Source of the DNA: Ochotona curzoniae
Taxonomy: Eukaryota; Chordata; Mammalia; Lagomorpha; Ochotonidae
Assembly: GCF_017591425.1 (NCBI RefSeq)
Contig: NW_024466218.1
Location: 16,878,001-16,942,000, forward strand
Direction: 5' to 3'
Length of the DNA stretch: 64,000 bases
The notes beneath the pieces are model-generated. The model saw nothing but the letters and a program-made list of their open reading frames with translations. It was not told where the DNA came from and made no database searches. The translations under genes were made by a program, and so were the position numbers. This document shows positions 1-10,449 of this stretch, one piece after another; position 1 is the first letter of the stretch, and each line of letters opens with the position of its first letter.

Positions 1-222
1 ATTTTATGCTATTAAAATTATGTGTTTCAATTATTTATTCGAGTGTTTCAATTGTAGCTTAAATTTTCACTTATCTCTTCAGACCCCTTGTTCTCCATTT
101 GATTATAATGAATAGGAGGAGGATGATATACACAAATTTATCTTTTTAGTGAAAACACGCTGGATAAAAAATAACTATTGAAAAGATCAACCATCAATAA
201 TTAAGTGCTGAAAATGAATTAC
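1..222 (-). other. SYT4: SYT4 intron 2, 5' part (runs off the left edge)
   Basis: The sequence to the left of the exon 2 donor GT (222-221) has no synaptotagmin coding similarity. The frame reads through into non-homologous codons and then a stop, as expected for intron. The exons encoding C2B must lie beyond position 1. Confidence 0.85.
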
Positions 223-1028
223 CCTAACATTTCTCTTGATGATCTCTCTGTTCATTACTGTTTTTCCGTCAGACAATTCAATTCCTGAGAGAGGAATCAG
301 GACTTCCCCAATAATATCATCTCTTGAAAACCTGTCAAAACTCAGGATGGTGAAGTGCAGGGTCAACTCTTGGATCTGGGTGTAGGGGATCCCATAGAAC
401 GTGAAGGTCTCGTCAAAGGCCGGGTCCAAGGTTTTCCTCAGCACTCTGGTTTTTACTTTATGCTTTTTCTCTGGGAGGATCGTCATTTTGATGTAAGGGT
501 CGGAGGTCATTGACTGCTCATCCATGGCCGGCAAACCACGGGCTTCCTTGATATTCACCACAAATGCTTTTTTCTCAAAGTTGTACTCTAAAGAGAAGAA
601 GAGGATGCCCAGCTTCTCTTGTTTCTCTTCTGAGGTTAGAGAAGTGCTGGACTTTAAGCTCTCTGGGGAAACACCCTCTTTTTCTCCTTCTGTAGAGAGC
701 TTCGGAGGCACATTCTCCAGATCCGAAGGACCAGCAGCTTTTTTGGGAAAATTACCATTGAGATCTCTCTTCTCAAGATCAAGGTGCAATGCATGCTTTG
801 GCAAAGCTGGCTTATTTTTCACTTCAGTTTTGTCATCAGCTCCAAACTTCTTTTTGCTACTTAGGTTTTCAGGGTAAATATCAACTCCCTTGAGCACATG
901 CACAAACTTGTAAGGGGGTGTCTTGTTAGACTTGGATGACTTTCTCTGACAGCATATCCATGCAAAGAGAGAGACTGTGAAGACCAGGCCAAATGCACTG
1001 AAGATCCCCACCACAGTGGGAATTTCAT
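223..1028 (-). CDS. SYT4: SYT4 coding exon 2 (synaptotagmin 4: transmembrane segment, linker, complete C2A domain)
   Basis: Synaptotagmin 4 is a vesicle membrane protein with two cytoplasmic C2 domains. It acts in regulated secretion and dense-core vesicle or postsynaptic trafficking in neurons and endocrine cells. This exon encodes residues 12-280. A hydrophobic segment at about 17-37 is followed by a Cys-Cys pair and basic residues (CCQRK), typical of a synaptotagmin membrane anchor. A Ser/Lys-rich linker follows, then C2A from about 150 to 275. Loop 1 of C2A holds Asp181 and Asp188 (MDEQSMTSDPY). Loop 3 reads SFDRFSRDD: Ser241 replaces the first loop-3 aspartate of synaptotagmin 1, while Asp243 and Asp249 are kept. 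That serine is the hallmark of the SYT4/SYT11 group and weakens calcium binding by C2A. The acceptor (tttttcAG) ends at 1029; the donor GT is at 222-221, just after the KRNVR codons, in phase 0. The linker is about three residues shorter than I recall for human. The C2B exons lie off the left edge. Confidence 0.97.
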
Positions 1029-3875
1029 CTGAAAAACCAAATGATCAGTAAGATGCATTAAAGAATCAGTGTTGCAGACACAAGCCTATTTAAAAAGCCA
1101 ACAGCACTATCAATTCTGCACATTGGGAAGACTAAGTTATTTTCAAACTTCTCTGAGTATGTTGCATACATATTTCACATGCATTGATATATATATATGT
1201 ATGTGTATATATATGTTGTATATATATCCCTTGTGTGACATACAAAAAATAAACATAGTATTTAAAAACTTTGCCGTTTCAGTAGTTTTTCATAAATAAT
1301 ACGAAAACATGGACTGGGCCTGTGTGCCTACAAGGGCTGTGGGGATGCGCAGTGACCCTGACCAACTTTGCTTTCTTAGGATGAATCAGTTACAGCATGA
1401 TGGGTCAGTACTAACTTAATTACTATTTAATTGGCACTTTTAGGCTTTCCAGAGGTGTCAATCCTTATGGGCTATCAAACATTAAATGTGTGCTTTTAAA
1501 CACTGAGATACTCTGTAACCTTAGCAGTTTTTGTTTGCTCTGGATTCAAACAGAAAACACCTAGGGACTCCATGGATTTGTGATTGCCAAAACCTCATTA
1601 ATTTTCATTCCAGTTATGGAATAGTGATAAAAAAAGAACAGAAACGAAGAGCAAAGGGACGCTGAAGTCATGCAACTCACAACACTACAATCCCCTCGCA
1701 TGCTAACCCCATCCCTCAATGAAATACTGGATTCCCAACGGAAAAATTAATTACACTTAAGTTGAATATGACCAGAAAAGGGACTGTAATTGAATATAAT
1801 GAGAGATGTGGAATAGATCATTTGAACTTCAATTTTACATGTAACTAATCTTAACTAGAACAGATTCATACAGATCAGTAATAGTATGGAAACTGACATC
1901 CTTTCCTTGAACGAGGGTACATTAAACTACTGGCCTTAGTACTGATTATACACAAAGCTTATTGTGTCCTTTATGTGAATATTATTTCTCAAATAAATGA
2001 TTACTAACATTGTGTAAACAAAAGTAGCATTTCTATAATTGGACATACTACATAAACTGAATCGATTTTTAATACCAAGAGAATATAATTAATGTATTCT
2101 TACATACATTTGCTTCCATTCTGATCCTTTTATTCCAAATAACAAGAAAATATAAAGTTAAAAGTCACAATCAGGAAAGGGTTAAGCTTCACTTAAATAA
2201 CCTCACCATCAATCTTTTGTTGCTCCTTCCCCATTCTCTAAATATTCTACCTATCTACTTCATAGTTACAAAACAGCTCAAAGAACAGAAAATGAAGGAA
2301 AAAATAAACAAAAGAAACAGCTAAGGAAACAAAACCAACCAATTGTTTTAAACATATAATAACCTAGTCATTTATTATAGAAATTCTGTGTTTTACTGGT
2401 ATCAGGAGACTGAGTAATGCAAAGATAAAATGAATATTCAATGTCTTCAAAAAGAAAAAAAAAAGCAGTGAATGTTACAAAAAAGAATGAGGCAAGAACT
2501 AAAGATAATCAGCCAAACTTAGCAGCAGCTTTCCTTCTATTCAAGTCTTTGTGGTAGAAAAATAAACCCCCTTGTCTCTAATAATCCAAAGCCAAAGAGA
2601 AAAAGCAAAGTCTTGGATTCTTTAGCCACTGTAAGAACAATAAAAAGCAGTAGGAAGCAATTGTTTCCAAGTAGACTGAAAGCTGATGATAGAACATATG
2701 ACTCATATTTTTGCTAGCATAGACTCTAAAAATGCTTCACTATTAGACAATTATGGTTTCACATCAAGAACTTGGAATAAACATCACAACCATGTATACC
2801 CGGTCACTGGGATTGAAGATTGTGAGAAAATCCTGAGTAGAATGGCATAAACTGTATTTTACGTACTTATGTCAAACAGCAAATCAGTGCAGCATGGAAA
2901 GATCCACTTATTTGGGGGCATTATCTACCGATCAGTTCTCCAGTGTTTAAAAGCAAAGATTATGGTCACTTCACTCAGGGTAGCAAACATTTATAGATAT
3001 CACTCTTCTTCACAAACTTCCATAAAATATCCCGATTTCAAAAAGGCTTATAAAGTAAGTAACATTCTGATCGTTGCCTTTGGAATGCAATTGAACTTAA
3101 ATATATTACTTTATAGGGAGTACAACCAGTTTTATTGAAACAGAGAAGACAGCTATGGTACCAAGAATTTCATACAGGGAAACTGAACTGGAAAACAAGA
3201 GCCTCGATTCAAGTTTCTAGAAGCTTTTGGACAACGATGAAACCTACAACAGTTTTTGTACTTATCTAAGCCTCACTTCATCTCACCAGTAATGAAAAGG
3301 ACTGAACCATTCATATACAAAGTCCCTTTAATTGTACTATCACAGAATTCTCTTTCAATAACAACACATTTTAAGAATATTAAACACTAAGGAAAAACAT
3401 GCTTATGACAAACTGTTACAAAACATCCATTTCAAGCCCTCAGTATGTGAGTTGCTCTATACCAGGGCAAACTCTTATGTAACCATTTAGGTATTTGGCT
3501 CCTCCTTATAAAATAGAGCTTTAATTACAAGTAAGAATTCCGTATGAAATAAAGGAAACCAGAATACAAACAACGGACTCCTGTTCCTGGATTAAGCACA
3601 TGTTATAATTCACAGAGCTACCTGAGGGTTTAAGAACTTGGTGGAGGTAAGTCCCCCCCTTAGGAACAGAAATTTTAATGGGCAAGATACAGACACAGAG
3701 AGAAACTCAGAAACAAGCCACGACTGTCAGTTTGCAGTTGTCATTTTTCCTTTCAAATTAACTACCCAGGAAATCTGTATCCTAAATCCAGTGGGGATCG
3801 AAAAATAAAATAAATACAGCCCACCCCGCCGCATCCAAACAACCACAGTGGCCTCAAGTTGAATAAGTTGCTCAC
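1029..3875 (-). other. SYT4: SYT4 intron 1
   Basis: This intron of about 2.85 kb separates the coding exons, with GT at 3875-3874 and AG at 1030-1029 on the minus strand. It is AT-rich. A TATATATG-type simple stretch lies near 1180-1227. I see no clear SINE or LINE copy inside it. Small open frames here (for example 2869-3138 on the plus strand) lack any recognisable domain. Confidence 0.9.
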
Positions 3876-3909
3876 CAAATTCTTCTCTGCTGGTAGCGAT
3901 AGGAGCCAT
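3876..3909 (-). CDS. SYT4: SYT4 coding exon 1 (start codon, residues 1-11 plus one base of codon 12)
   Basis: This 34-base coding exon reads MAPIATSREEF plus the first base of an Asp codon. Spliced to the exon starting at 1028 it gives MAPIATSREEFDEIPTVVG, matching the known SYT4 N terminus. The donor is GAATTTG|GTGAGC (GT at 3875-3874), a good consensus. The start is chosen because the ATG at 3909-3907 has A at -3 and G at +4, because it matches SYT4 orthologues, and because the mRNA strand has no other ATG between 3910 and 4279. The reading frame happens to stay open upstream for over 100 codons, but it contains no methionine, so I do not extend the protein. The 5' UTR continues rightward from 3910; its cap site cannot be read from sequence. 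Confidence 0.95.
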
Positions 3910-3922
3910 TTTTTTGCTGCGT

Positions 3923-3943
3923 GCTTCTGTCCGAGGTGCTGAA
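3923..3943 (-). promoter_or_regulatory. RE1/NRSE silencer element (REST binding site)
   Basis: On the minus strand the site has both halves of the canonical 21-base RE1: TTCAGCACC, two bases, GGACAG, then AAGC. Only the variable positions differ from the usual consensus. It lies in the 5' leader, 14 bases upstream of the SYT4 start codon. REST represses neuronal genes outside neurons, and SYT4 is, from memory, among the early described RE1-bearing genes, so position and gene identity agree. Confidence 0.85.
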
Positions 3944-4156
3944 AAGAAAACTCCCTGGTTTGATTTACTTGGATGTGAAGCGCCGGCTTTTCCGAGTGCT
4001 GAAAACAACAGAGCCCTGGAGACCTGCGCCGGGAACAGGGAGGCGGCCAAGAGGAAGGTCCGTTCGCCTTCGCACAGTGATTTGCCACCTCCGTTCCTGT
4101 TTTGCCTCTCTTCAGAAGCTCGTCTCTGAGACTCCAGACGTGGCTGAAACCCGAAT

Positions 4157-4173
4157 TGACGCAATCCTGACGC
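4157..4173 (+). promoter_or_regulatory. Two TGACGC half-CRE-like sites in the SYT4 promoter
   Basis: TGACGCAAT at 4157-4165 looks like a CRE half fused to a C/EBP half. A second TGACGC lies at 4168-4173, 11 bases later, about one helical turn. SYT4 is known as a depolarisation- and cAMP-inducible early gene, so bZIP (CREB/ATF/C-EBP) binding is plausible. The functional role is inferred. Confidence 0.4.
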
Positions 4174-4196
4174 TACAGGGCTGAAATCAGCACCTG

Positions 4197-4260
4197 CTCT
4201 CTTCCTCTCCTCCCTCCTCGCCTCTCCTCCCCCCTCCTCCTCACTTCCTCCCTCCTCTCT
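4197..4260. repeat. Polypyrimidine/polypurine tract upstream of SYT4
   Basis: An almost pure C/T run on the plus strand (G-rich with several GG and GGG runs on the SYT4 mRNA strand), interrupted by a few bases. It sits at the upstream side of the leader. Such tracts can form triplex or two-tetrad G-quadruplex structures; this is not tested here. Confidence 0.8.
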
Positions 4261-4410
4261 GGAGGATTCAGCACACACTCATCAATTATTTTAACTGTTG
4301 GGCTACTAGATATTAGCTCTGCTATCTCGTGGGGGTTCTGAGGCACACCAAGTGAGTCTTGTTCAGTCCCAATATAAAATCTCCAGCTCACCTGGATCAA
4401 TCAAAATGCG

Positions 4411-4429
4411 TCTCTCTCTCTCTCTCTCT
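4411..4429. repeat. (TC)n microsatellite
   Basis: About nine TC units directly upstream of the SYT4 promoter region. Confidence 0.95.
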
Positions 4430-4520
4430 TTTTAATACCAGTAGTTAAAGAAGCGATTTAAGAGTAGTTATAGAGGAAATTTCTGGATCAAATGACTCTC
4501 TGTAAAATGTATCTGCATAC

Positions 4521-4554
4521 ATATATACACACACACACACACACATATATATAT
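4521..4554. repeat. (AC)n microsatellite flanked by TA steps
   Basis: An AC run at 4527-4545 with ATATAT on both sides, giving a compound alternating purine-pyrimidine tract. Confidence 0.95.
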
Positions 4555-4940
4555 TGCTTTCATTAACACACATGCTTAAGCTACTCAGAAAAAAATCTGC
4601 AAATTGATCAACTTTAAATAATGTAACATTTTCCCCCACTCTGATGATTTCTATCCTGACAGATCACCAACCAAAACATTTTGCTGATGCTAATGCTGCC
4701 CCTTTGCCTGTCAGTTCCCTTCCCTCTAATATGTGACATCTGACCAGTTAAAGTACCAAGGAACAGATGGCAGCAAACCTTTCTGTACTCAGCCTCACCC
4801 TGCTATGACGTTGGCTTAATAAGAGACTCCTTTTGAAGTGACATTCATGGTTAAAGTTCTATTCAAAATAGTTGCAAGAATCTGACAAAAACTGAAAATA
4901 ACAAGGGTTATTATATGCTACGGTCAAAGGTAAATACATG

Positions 4941-4967
4941 TTATTATTATTATTATTATTATTATTA
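4941..4967. repeat. (TTA)n microsatellite
   Basis: Nine uninterrupted TTA triplets in the SYT4 5' flank. Confidence 0.95.
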
Positions 4968-7900
4968 ACTGACACTTTAAGGGCTTAGAAATCGGGGGAA
5001 GCTAGTGTCAGAATCTCTAGCTAGTTTAAATCTGAAGAGTGTGCCTTTTAAATCCAATTGTTTTGCATTTTTCAAAAGCAGAAACCTCAGGCTGTGACTG
5101 CAACTGTCAATTAATGCTCTGCAAAGAATTCCTTGGTGGTAGAGCTCAGTGAGCAAGTGACATACAGTGTGTGGTGGGCTGGGGAGGAGGCAACGCAGGG
5201 TAAGGCTCAGAAAGCTACTTTGCAAGTGACAGGTTCCTACGCATTGGCAAGCAGCTGCCCTGAGCATCAAGGCTGTGTCTGCAGAGAAACTGGCTTCAGT
5301 TCTTTGCATCATGGAAAATTTTATAAACCAAAGTCTTTTTCCTTTTTCTCTTCCTACTTGTTCCTACATACTTGGCACTTTAATGTTCATTCAACAGATT
5401 TTTAGAATCTATGTCTTCATGTTATGAAAGCACATAAACTAATTCACTATAATTTTCCATTGGCAGGGCCTGCAATTGCCTTCTTACCATTTCACTTTAT
5501 TCAGATTACCTGCTTTCTCAGCTGTGCGTGCAACTGGTGGGATTGTCCCTGAGAATAAACATTCATCATGAGGCAAAGAGGATGTAATTTGTTTGTGATG
5601 CATTTCACAGTTAAATCAAATATATGGTGTGATGTTTACTAAAGTGTATGCTTTCCAGCTAAGTTATTGGTAACATATGGTTAGGCTTATTTATTGTAAA
5701 CATAAATACCTTATGTATATGTTCTGTGTAAATTAGCATCTCACTAATTTTACCTTCAGATGGTCTAGTGCTGTCATCCGAAACATGTTTAGATTGTGTA
5801 TGTTCTGTTTCTCCTGAACCCCACCCAATCCTGGGCTTTCTCCTTTCTGAGGACACATTGTGGTATGATTACTTCTTGCCCAGCTAGAACACTGTTGTGA
5901 ATATAGTAACTGTTTCATTGCTTGCCATATGAGAAAACTGGAAAGGAATGATAATCATGAAAATGTCTGAAATTCCTTCATTTTCTTTGGTGATTAGTGT
6001 TTTAGCCCTTATCCAGTCCTTTTAGATAAGCTTCTAACAGCACCAACTGAGGAATGAGCAGCAGAACCTCCACAGATAAGGAGAAAAATCTCACGTTACT
6101 TACAATTGAGATATGTGCCCTACCACATTACTGTATTATTCTTTTCAGAATCTGCAAACAAGCAATCAATTCACTGACGTTTGCAGTACCACTCCTGCAG
6201 CAGATACTTGAGGGGAGGGGTTGTTGCTAGGTAACCACCTTCTCAGCACCCAAAACACAAAGCCTGGACCAAGTTCTCCCCTGGAAGACTGTCCAGGACA
6301 GGTGGCAGCATTTACTTCAGAATGATGCTTTCATTGGGAAAGTGTTTCTCCATCTTTCCCCTACTTGCAAGTATGTATTCAGAGAATCTTCGAGCAAGTT
6401 CATGGAAAATTCATATTGTGAAAAATCTGCAAGGATTTAAAAAAATGTTTGAATCAAAATAAACCTGACTTTTAATTTATTTTTTTCTCGCAAACTCTCT
6501 TAAGGATGTTTTTATATACTTTGAAAAGCAAAACTAGAGCACTTAATTTCAACTTGATTCTAGAAAATTACACTGCATTAAAGACTGAGACATGGTCATT
6601 CAGCCTGTTTATGAAGGTGTTAACTCTCACGACCCACACTGTAGTACCTAGAGCCAAACTGCATCTTGGTTCTGCTGTCAGGCTTTCTGCTGATACAGAT
6701 TCTGGAACACAGCAGATGACGGATTGAGGAGTTGGGTCCTTGCCAGAAGAGCTGGATGGAGACAGAAGCTCCCAGCTCTCGCTTTAGTGACTGTGCAAGT
6801 GGGAGCTGTTTCTCTCCTCCTATGCTGTTCAAGTAAATATGTTTTAAACAAATTACCACCTATAAAGTGTTAACAATTCATTTTATGATTTGCTAAATCT
6901 TATTCATTCAGTTTAGTAAGATTCACTTAATACATAGATTTTAAAAGCTTACTCATCTAGTTTGCTAATTTTAGATTTTAGTTTGCAATTACTTCATCCT
7001 CTTTCTTGAGAAGGTATTTTGAAATGTATTTAGAGGCATCTGCTAATAAAAATAAAGTTCCAAAATGTTTTTAAAATGCTACAATGATCTTCAGTAAGAT
7101 TCAACAGTATTCAAACTGGTAATACAAAAGCCATTTCCTGGTACGTGGGTGGAATAGTCTGAAGTATCTGATAATGGGAAATGGATAATTGTTTTAATGT
7201 TCCATATCATGCTATTTAGAATACTGGCTCTGATGCTAATGGAATAGATTCATAATACAAGCACTCTCAACTCAGAATGCTGCAAGACAAATGCTTTCCA
7301 AGTTGACGCTGGAGAAATCCTTTTACTACATTCTATTTCTGCACTTTTCAACATACTCAGTATTTACTGTCATCTTACTCCTTTTTTGTCTCTGTTTTAA
7401 CACAGATTACTAAATTTGTAAGCATCTTAGGGATTCATATTTGTCAAGAGTCTAGAAAAAAAGTTTTTACCCTCAAGGAGTTTACAATTGACAGGAGAAA
7501 TTGACAGTCCATCTGGAACTGTAGAAAGTGACTTACTTAATTTAATGCCATTTATATTTCTTTTGCCAATACTTTCTACAATGTGTCATTTTTTCCCCAT
7601 TTGGAAAATGAACCAATAGAAGACAGCATCACTCCACAGCCACAGCCTTCATGCTATGCTCTTCTCTTTGTAATCATATATTCCTTATATGGTTCTTATA
7701 CAAGAAAATTCAAATAAATAAGTAAAACCACCCTAGTTCAAACTTTAAAAATGATAGAAATGAATTAAGGCTGATGATTAGAAAGGCAATGACTGGGATT
7801 AGGAAACAGCTAGACAGCTAAGAGAGAAGGGTCTTTGTACTGGGAAAGAAATTAGGTATGAAGAAATAGTCATTTTAAGTAGTGACTTGATAGCCACAAT

Positions 7901-8599
7901 ATCTGTGATTTTTCCCAACATTACAGGCAGAGAACCATGAAATGGATAAGTGTTTGATGCAGACTTTGAGGAGTTCAAAGCATAGATTGGGACACCCACA
8001 TCCCATATCAAAGTGGTTTGCTTTAAATCAGGACTCTGTTTTCTACTCTAGCTTTCTGCTAATGCATACCGTATAAGGAATCAATGAATGAAAAGTGCAT
8101 TGCTGAAACTTCTGTAAGATGTACCAGATTACGCTCCAGTCTGCCCAGCCCCAGCTCTTACTAGCATTGGAGCAGTGAGCCAGCACATGGATGACAGCGT
8201 CATTTCACTGCCTTTTTGTTTGTTTCTCTCGATGTTTAAACAAAACAGGTCAGCTACTGAATAGCAGAATGACAGTTTTAGCCAATTCACATTGCTGACA
8301 AAACAAAAAGCATGTTTTACTCTTCACCAAGGTGAAAAATTCTAAATAATCATGATGGCCTTTAGCTTAAACTGCTGAAGAGTACCAAGAAGAAGCAATG
8401 CATGAGCACTTGCATGAGCATTACAAAAATACAACCCAAACTCAATTTAGCTCAGTCCTTCAGTGGCCAAATATGATGTACCTTTAAATGTAGTTGTTCA
8501 GAAAGCTCATGGAGAATACATTTTTAGAGGATGTTTATTTTTATGTAATTACAATTTCATGTACTGTTTTATATATAATGAATTTATTTTATTTTTTGA
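4968..8599. other. SYT4 5' flank, AT-rich, no gene recognised
   Basis: Mostly unique-looking AT-rich DNA. Open frames up to about 110 codons (for example 4977-5312 minus) show no domain and no coding-like composition. A degraded C-SINE 3' fragment may lie at about 8134-8190 (plus), where 'CAGCCCCAGCTCTTACTAGC' and 'GTGAGCCAGCACATGGATG' echo the SINE's distal part. An RFX-like palindrome lies at 6223-6235. Confidence 0.6.
6223..6235. promoter_or_regulatory. RFX X-box-like palindrome
   Basis: GTTGCTAGGTAAC is a near-perfect inverted repeat with the GTTGC...GTAAC halves used by RFX-family factors. It lies about 2.3 kb upstream of SYT4 exon 1. The match is read directly; occupancy is unknown. 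Confidence 0.45.
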
Positions 8600-9132
8600 T
8601 AATGTTTACATTGTTAAGAAGGGTGAATGCCCATGTGGATCACAGATTAGGGTGAGGAAGTTTGGGCAGTGGGGGAAAGTGGAAGAGACAGCTATCTCCA
8701 ATCTCTTTTTCTTTCTGCATCTGGAGAAAGTGGGGAGATGCAGGGACAGGGCCTCTCCCAGCAGTCCAGCCACATCAGTAGCAGAGGATGGGGGATGGTT
8801 ACCTGGTGTCATCCCAGGATCACCAATGTGGAGCATGTTCTGAAGGTACTGCATAAGTGGTTTTGATGGTTCTGAGATGCTGTTGATTTCATTGCTCTAA
8901 GGTTGAGGAGATCTTTCCATGGTCCATTGGCTGACAGTTTCTACCTCAGAGTATCCACCCACTCAGATATTTGCTGTTAAAGTTTGGCCGGAGAGCTGTC
9001 CAATTTGTTCTGCCATCCATGGTACTAGTTATCTTCTGATGGCCTCAATGAGCTGGCTGTCATGTCCCTCATGTGCATCTGGGCACATGTCCAGTGCAGA
9101 GGCTTCCACAACCAATGAGAAACAGCTCTGAA
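8600..9132. other. GC-richer block of unknown identity
   Basis: About 530 bases that are clearly more G+C-rich than their surroundings, with overlapping open frames on both strands (8463-8843 and 8919-9131 plus; 8606-8854 minus). No frame resembles a protein I know. It ends abruptly at an A-rich, LINE-like stretch, so a 5' or ORF1-proximal part of a lagomorph LINE-1, or a decayed processed transcript, is possible. Its identity is not established. Confidence 0.35.
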
Positions 9133-9139
9133 ACATGAA

Positions 9140-9400
9140 CGCCATGGTCAGATTAAGAAAAATGAGAAAATATTGAAAAATAATCAGGAAATTATTTATA
9201 TGTCATTCAGAAAGCAACAATAGGATTCATAATCTCAACAGAGATGATAAGTATCTGAAGACAATGAAATAATAACTTTAAAATGCTGAAAGAAATAACA
9301 ACCAATCTGTAATTCTATACCAACAATGATTAAGGAACAATTCTTTTCTACAAAATCAAAAGCAGAGAAAATTCATTACCATCAAAAATAAACTATGCAG
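9140..9400 (+). mobile_element. Old LINE-1 / HAL1-type fragment
   Basis: An A-rich sequence containing 'AAAATGCTGAAAGAAATAAC' followed by a 'CAATCTGTAATTCTATACC' block. This resembles the stretch following ORF1 in old mammalian L1M/HAL1 elements ('...TGCTGAAAGAAAAAAACTG..AATTCTATACC'). Highly diverged; assigned by eye. Confidence 0.4.
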
Positions 9401-9502
9401 GGAAATGATCACAAATGCAGTACAGAATATAGAACAAAGAAAAAGCATGAAAAAAGATAGGCACATTTATAAACATTAATGTATCATAAAAAATCAAATT
9501 TG

Positions 9503-9817
9503 GGGGGCCTGGTGTGGTAGCACAGTAACTAAGGTCCTTGTCTGCATTGCTGGCATCCCTGTGGCTCCGTTTCTCATTCAGCATCCTGGTTTTGACCTAC
9601 GAAAGCAGTAGAGGACGTGCCAAGGCCCTGGGAGCCTGCACCAGTGTGGAAAATCCAGAAGGAGCTCCTGGCTTCTGGCTTCAGATAGTCATAGCTCCAG
9701 CCATTGTGGCCACTTTGGGAGTGAACCAGCTGACAGAAGATCTTCCTCTCTCTTTCTCTCTCTCTTCCTCTCTGTATATCTGATGTTCCAATCAAATAAA
9801 TATATCTTTTTAAAAGA
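9503..9817 (+). mobile_element. C-SINE, near full length
   Basis: It has the head (CCTGGTGTGGTAGCACAG), a 'GAAAGCAGTAGAGGACG' centre, a 'CTCCAGCCATTGTGGCCAC' block, a CT-rich run, and a 'TCTGTATATCTGATGTTCC' to AATAAA tail. It replaces the spurious open frames in this interval. Confidence 0.9.
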
Positions 9818-10064
9818 GAATTATAATTTTTCACTGCAGAGATTATATTACTTGCTTGGTTAATTTAATCCCCCTCCAAAAATTTGTGGCCTTTGTGAGA
9901 CTGATTTCATAAGTCCTTTCTCAGTTGGTATATTAAAGTTTTGTACATTTTGTATTACAATTTTCTATACTGAAATTTTGCCAAACTGTTATTAGTTATC
10001 ACAATTTCTTAGGAGTAAATTTTGGTCCATGCCATCTGGAAAACATGTATAATTTGACATTCTA

Positions 10065-10400
10065 TGTTTTTCTTCCTTTAATTATTTAACTTAATACAGC
10101 TCTTTAAGCTCAGGGATTTCCTGTTACACTCTCTCCAACCCCCTCCCCCTGTACTGTTTTCCCCTATATTGTAACAAGTTTAGTCTCTCAATAATAATCA
10201 CAAATCCATTATCCTACTGTTTAAGTGTATCCTGAAAATGATATAAAATCCAGCATTCTAGTATCAAGATATATTTAACAACTTAAATGGGAATCCATCA
10301 TTGATTCAGAAGTAGAAATGCATACTGCCATGTATTTCTGTTTTATGACATATTTACTCTGTTATACATATCCTTCTGATAAATACATATACATAAATGC
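10065..10400 (-). mobile_element. LINE-1 3' UTR fragment (minus strand)
   Basis: The C-rich 'CCAACCCCCTCCCCCTG' block, 'ATTGTAACAAG' and 'AATGGGAATCCATCATTGATTCAG' then 'AAGTAGAAATGCATACTGC' recur in the same order at 61380-61580. On the minus strand they correspond to the LINE-1 3' UTR type also present at 12105-12445 and 27690-27960. 5'-truncated and diverged. Confidence 0.55.
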
Positions 10401-10449
10401 TTACCTGTAGATTATTGATCCATTATTGAAGTCAGTGCAGAAAATGCTA

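Larger units (their letters stand above)
3910..4290 (-). promoter_or_regulatory. SYT4: SYT4 5' UTR / core promoter region, weak CpG island
   Basis: CpG dinucleotides are locally frequent (about 17 between 3919 and 4172, more over exon 1) in a window that is otherwise strongly CpG-poor. This supports a small CpG-island promoter. The mRNA strand carries no ATG from 3910 to 4279, as expected for a leader. A polypurine stretch on the mRNA strand (4197-4260) and a TTAAAATAATT run near 4285-4296 lie at its upstream side; the latter could serve as an AT-rich core element, but no cap site can be called. Confidence 0.65.

Noticed and set aside
524..877. 117-codon plus-strand frame across SYT4 exon 2
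   Set aside because: Antisense shadow of the constrained SYT4 coding sequence; no promoter or homology of its own.
861..1058. Alternative minus frame MHLTDHLVFQMKFPLWWG... across the exon 2 acceptor
   Set aside because: Out of frame with SYT4 and crosses the acceptor; a shadow.
3255..3300. Possible MIR fragment in SYT4 intron 1 (CTAAGCCTCACTTCATCTCA)
   Set aside because: Too short and diverged to separate from chance.
3910..4278. Open frame continuing upstream of the SYT4 ATG for over 100 codons
   Set aside because: It contains no methionine codon, has low-complexity Glu/Arg/Gly content from the polypurine tract, and known SYT4 begins at the ATG at 3909. Treated as 5' UTR that is open by chance.
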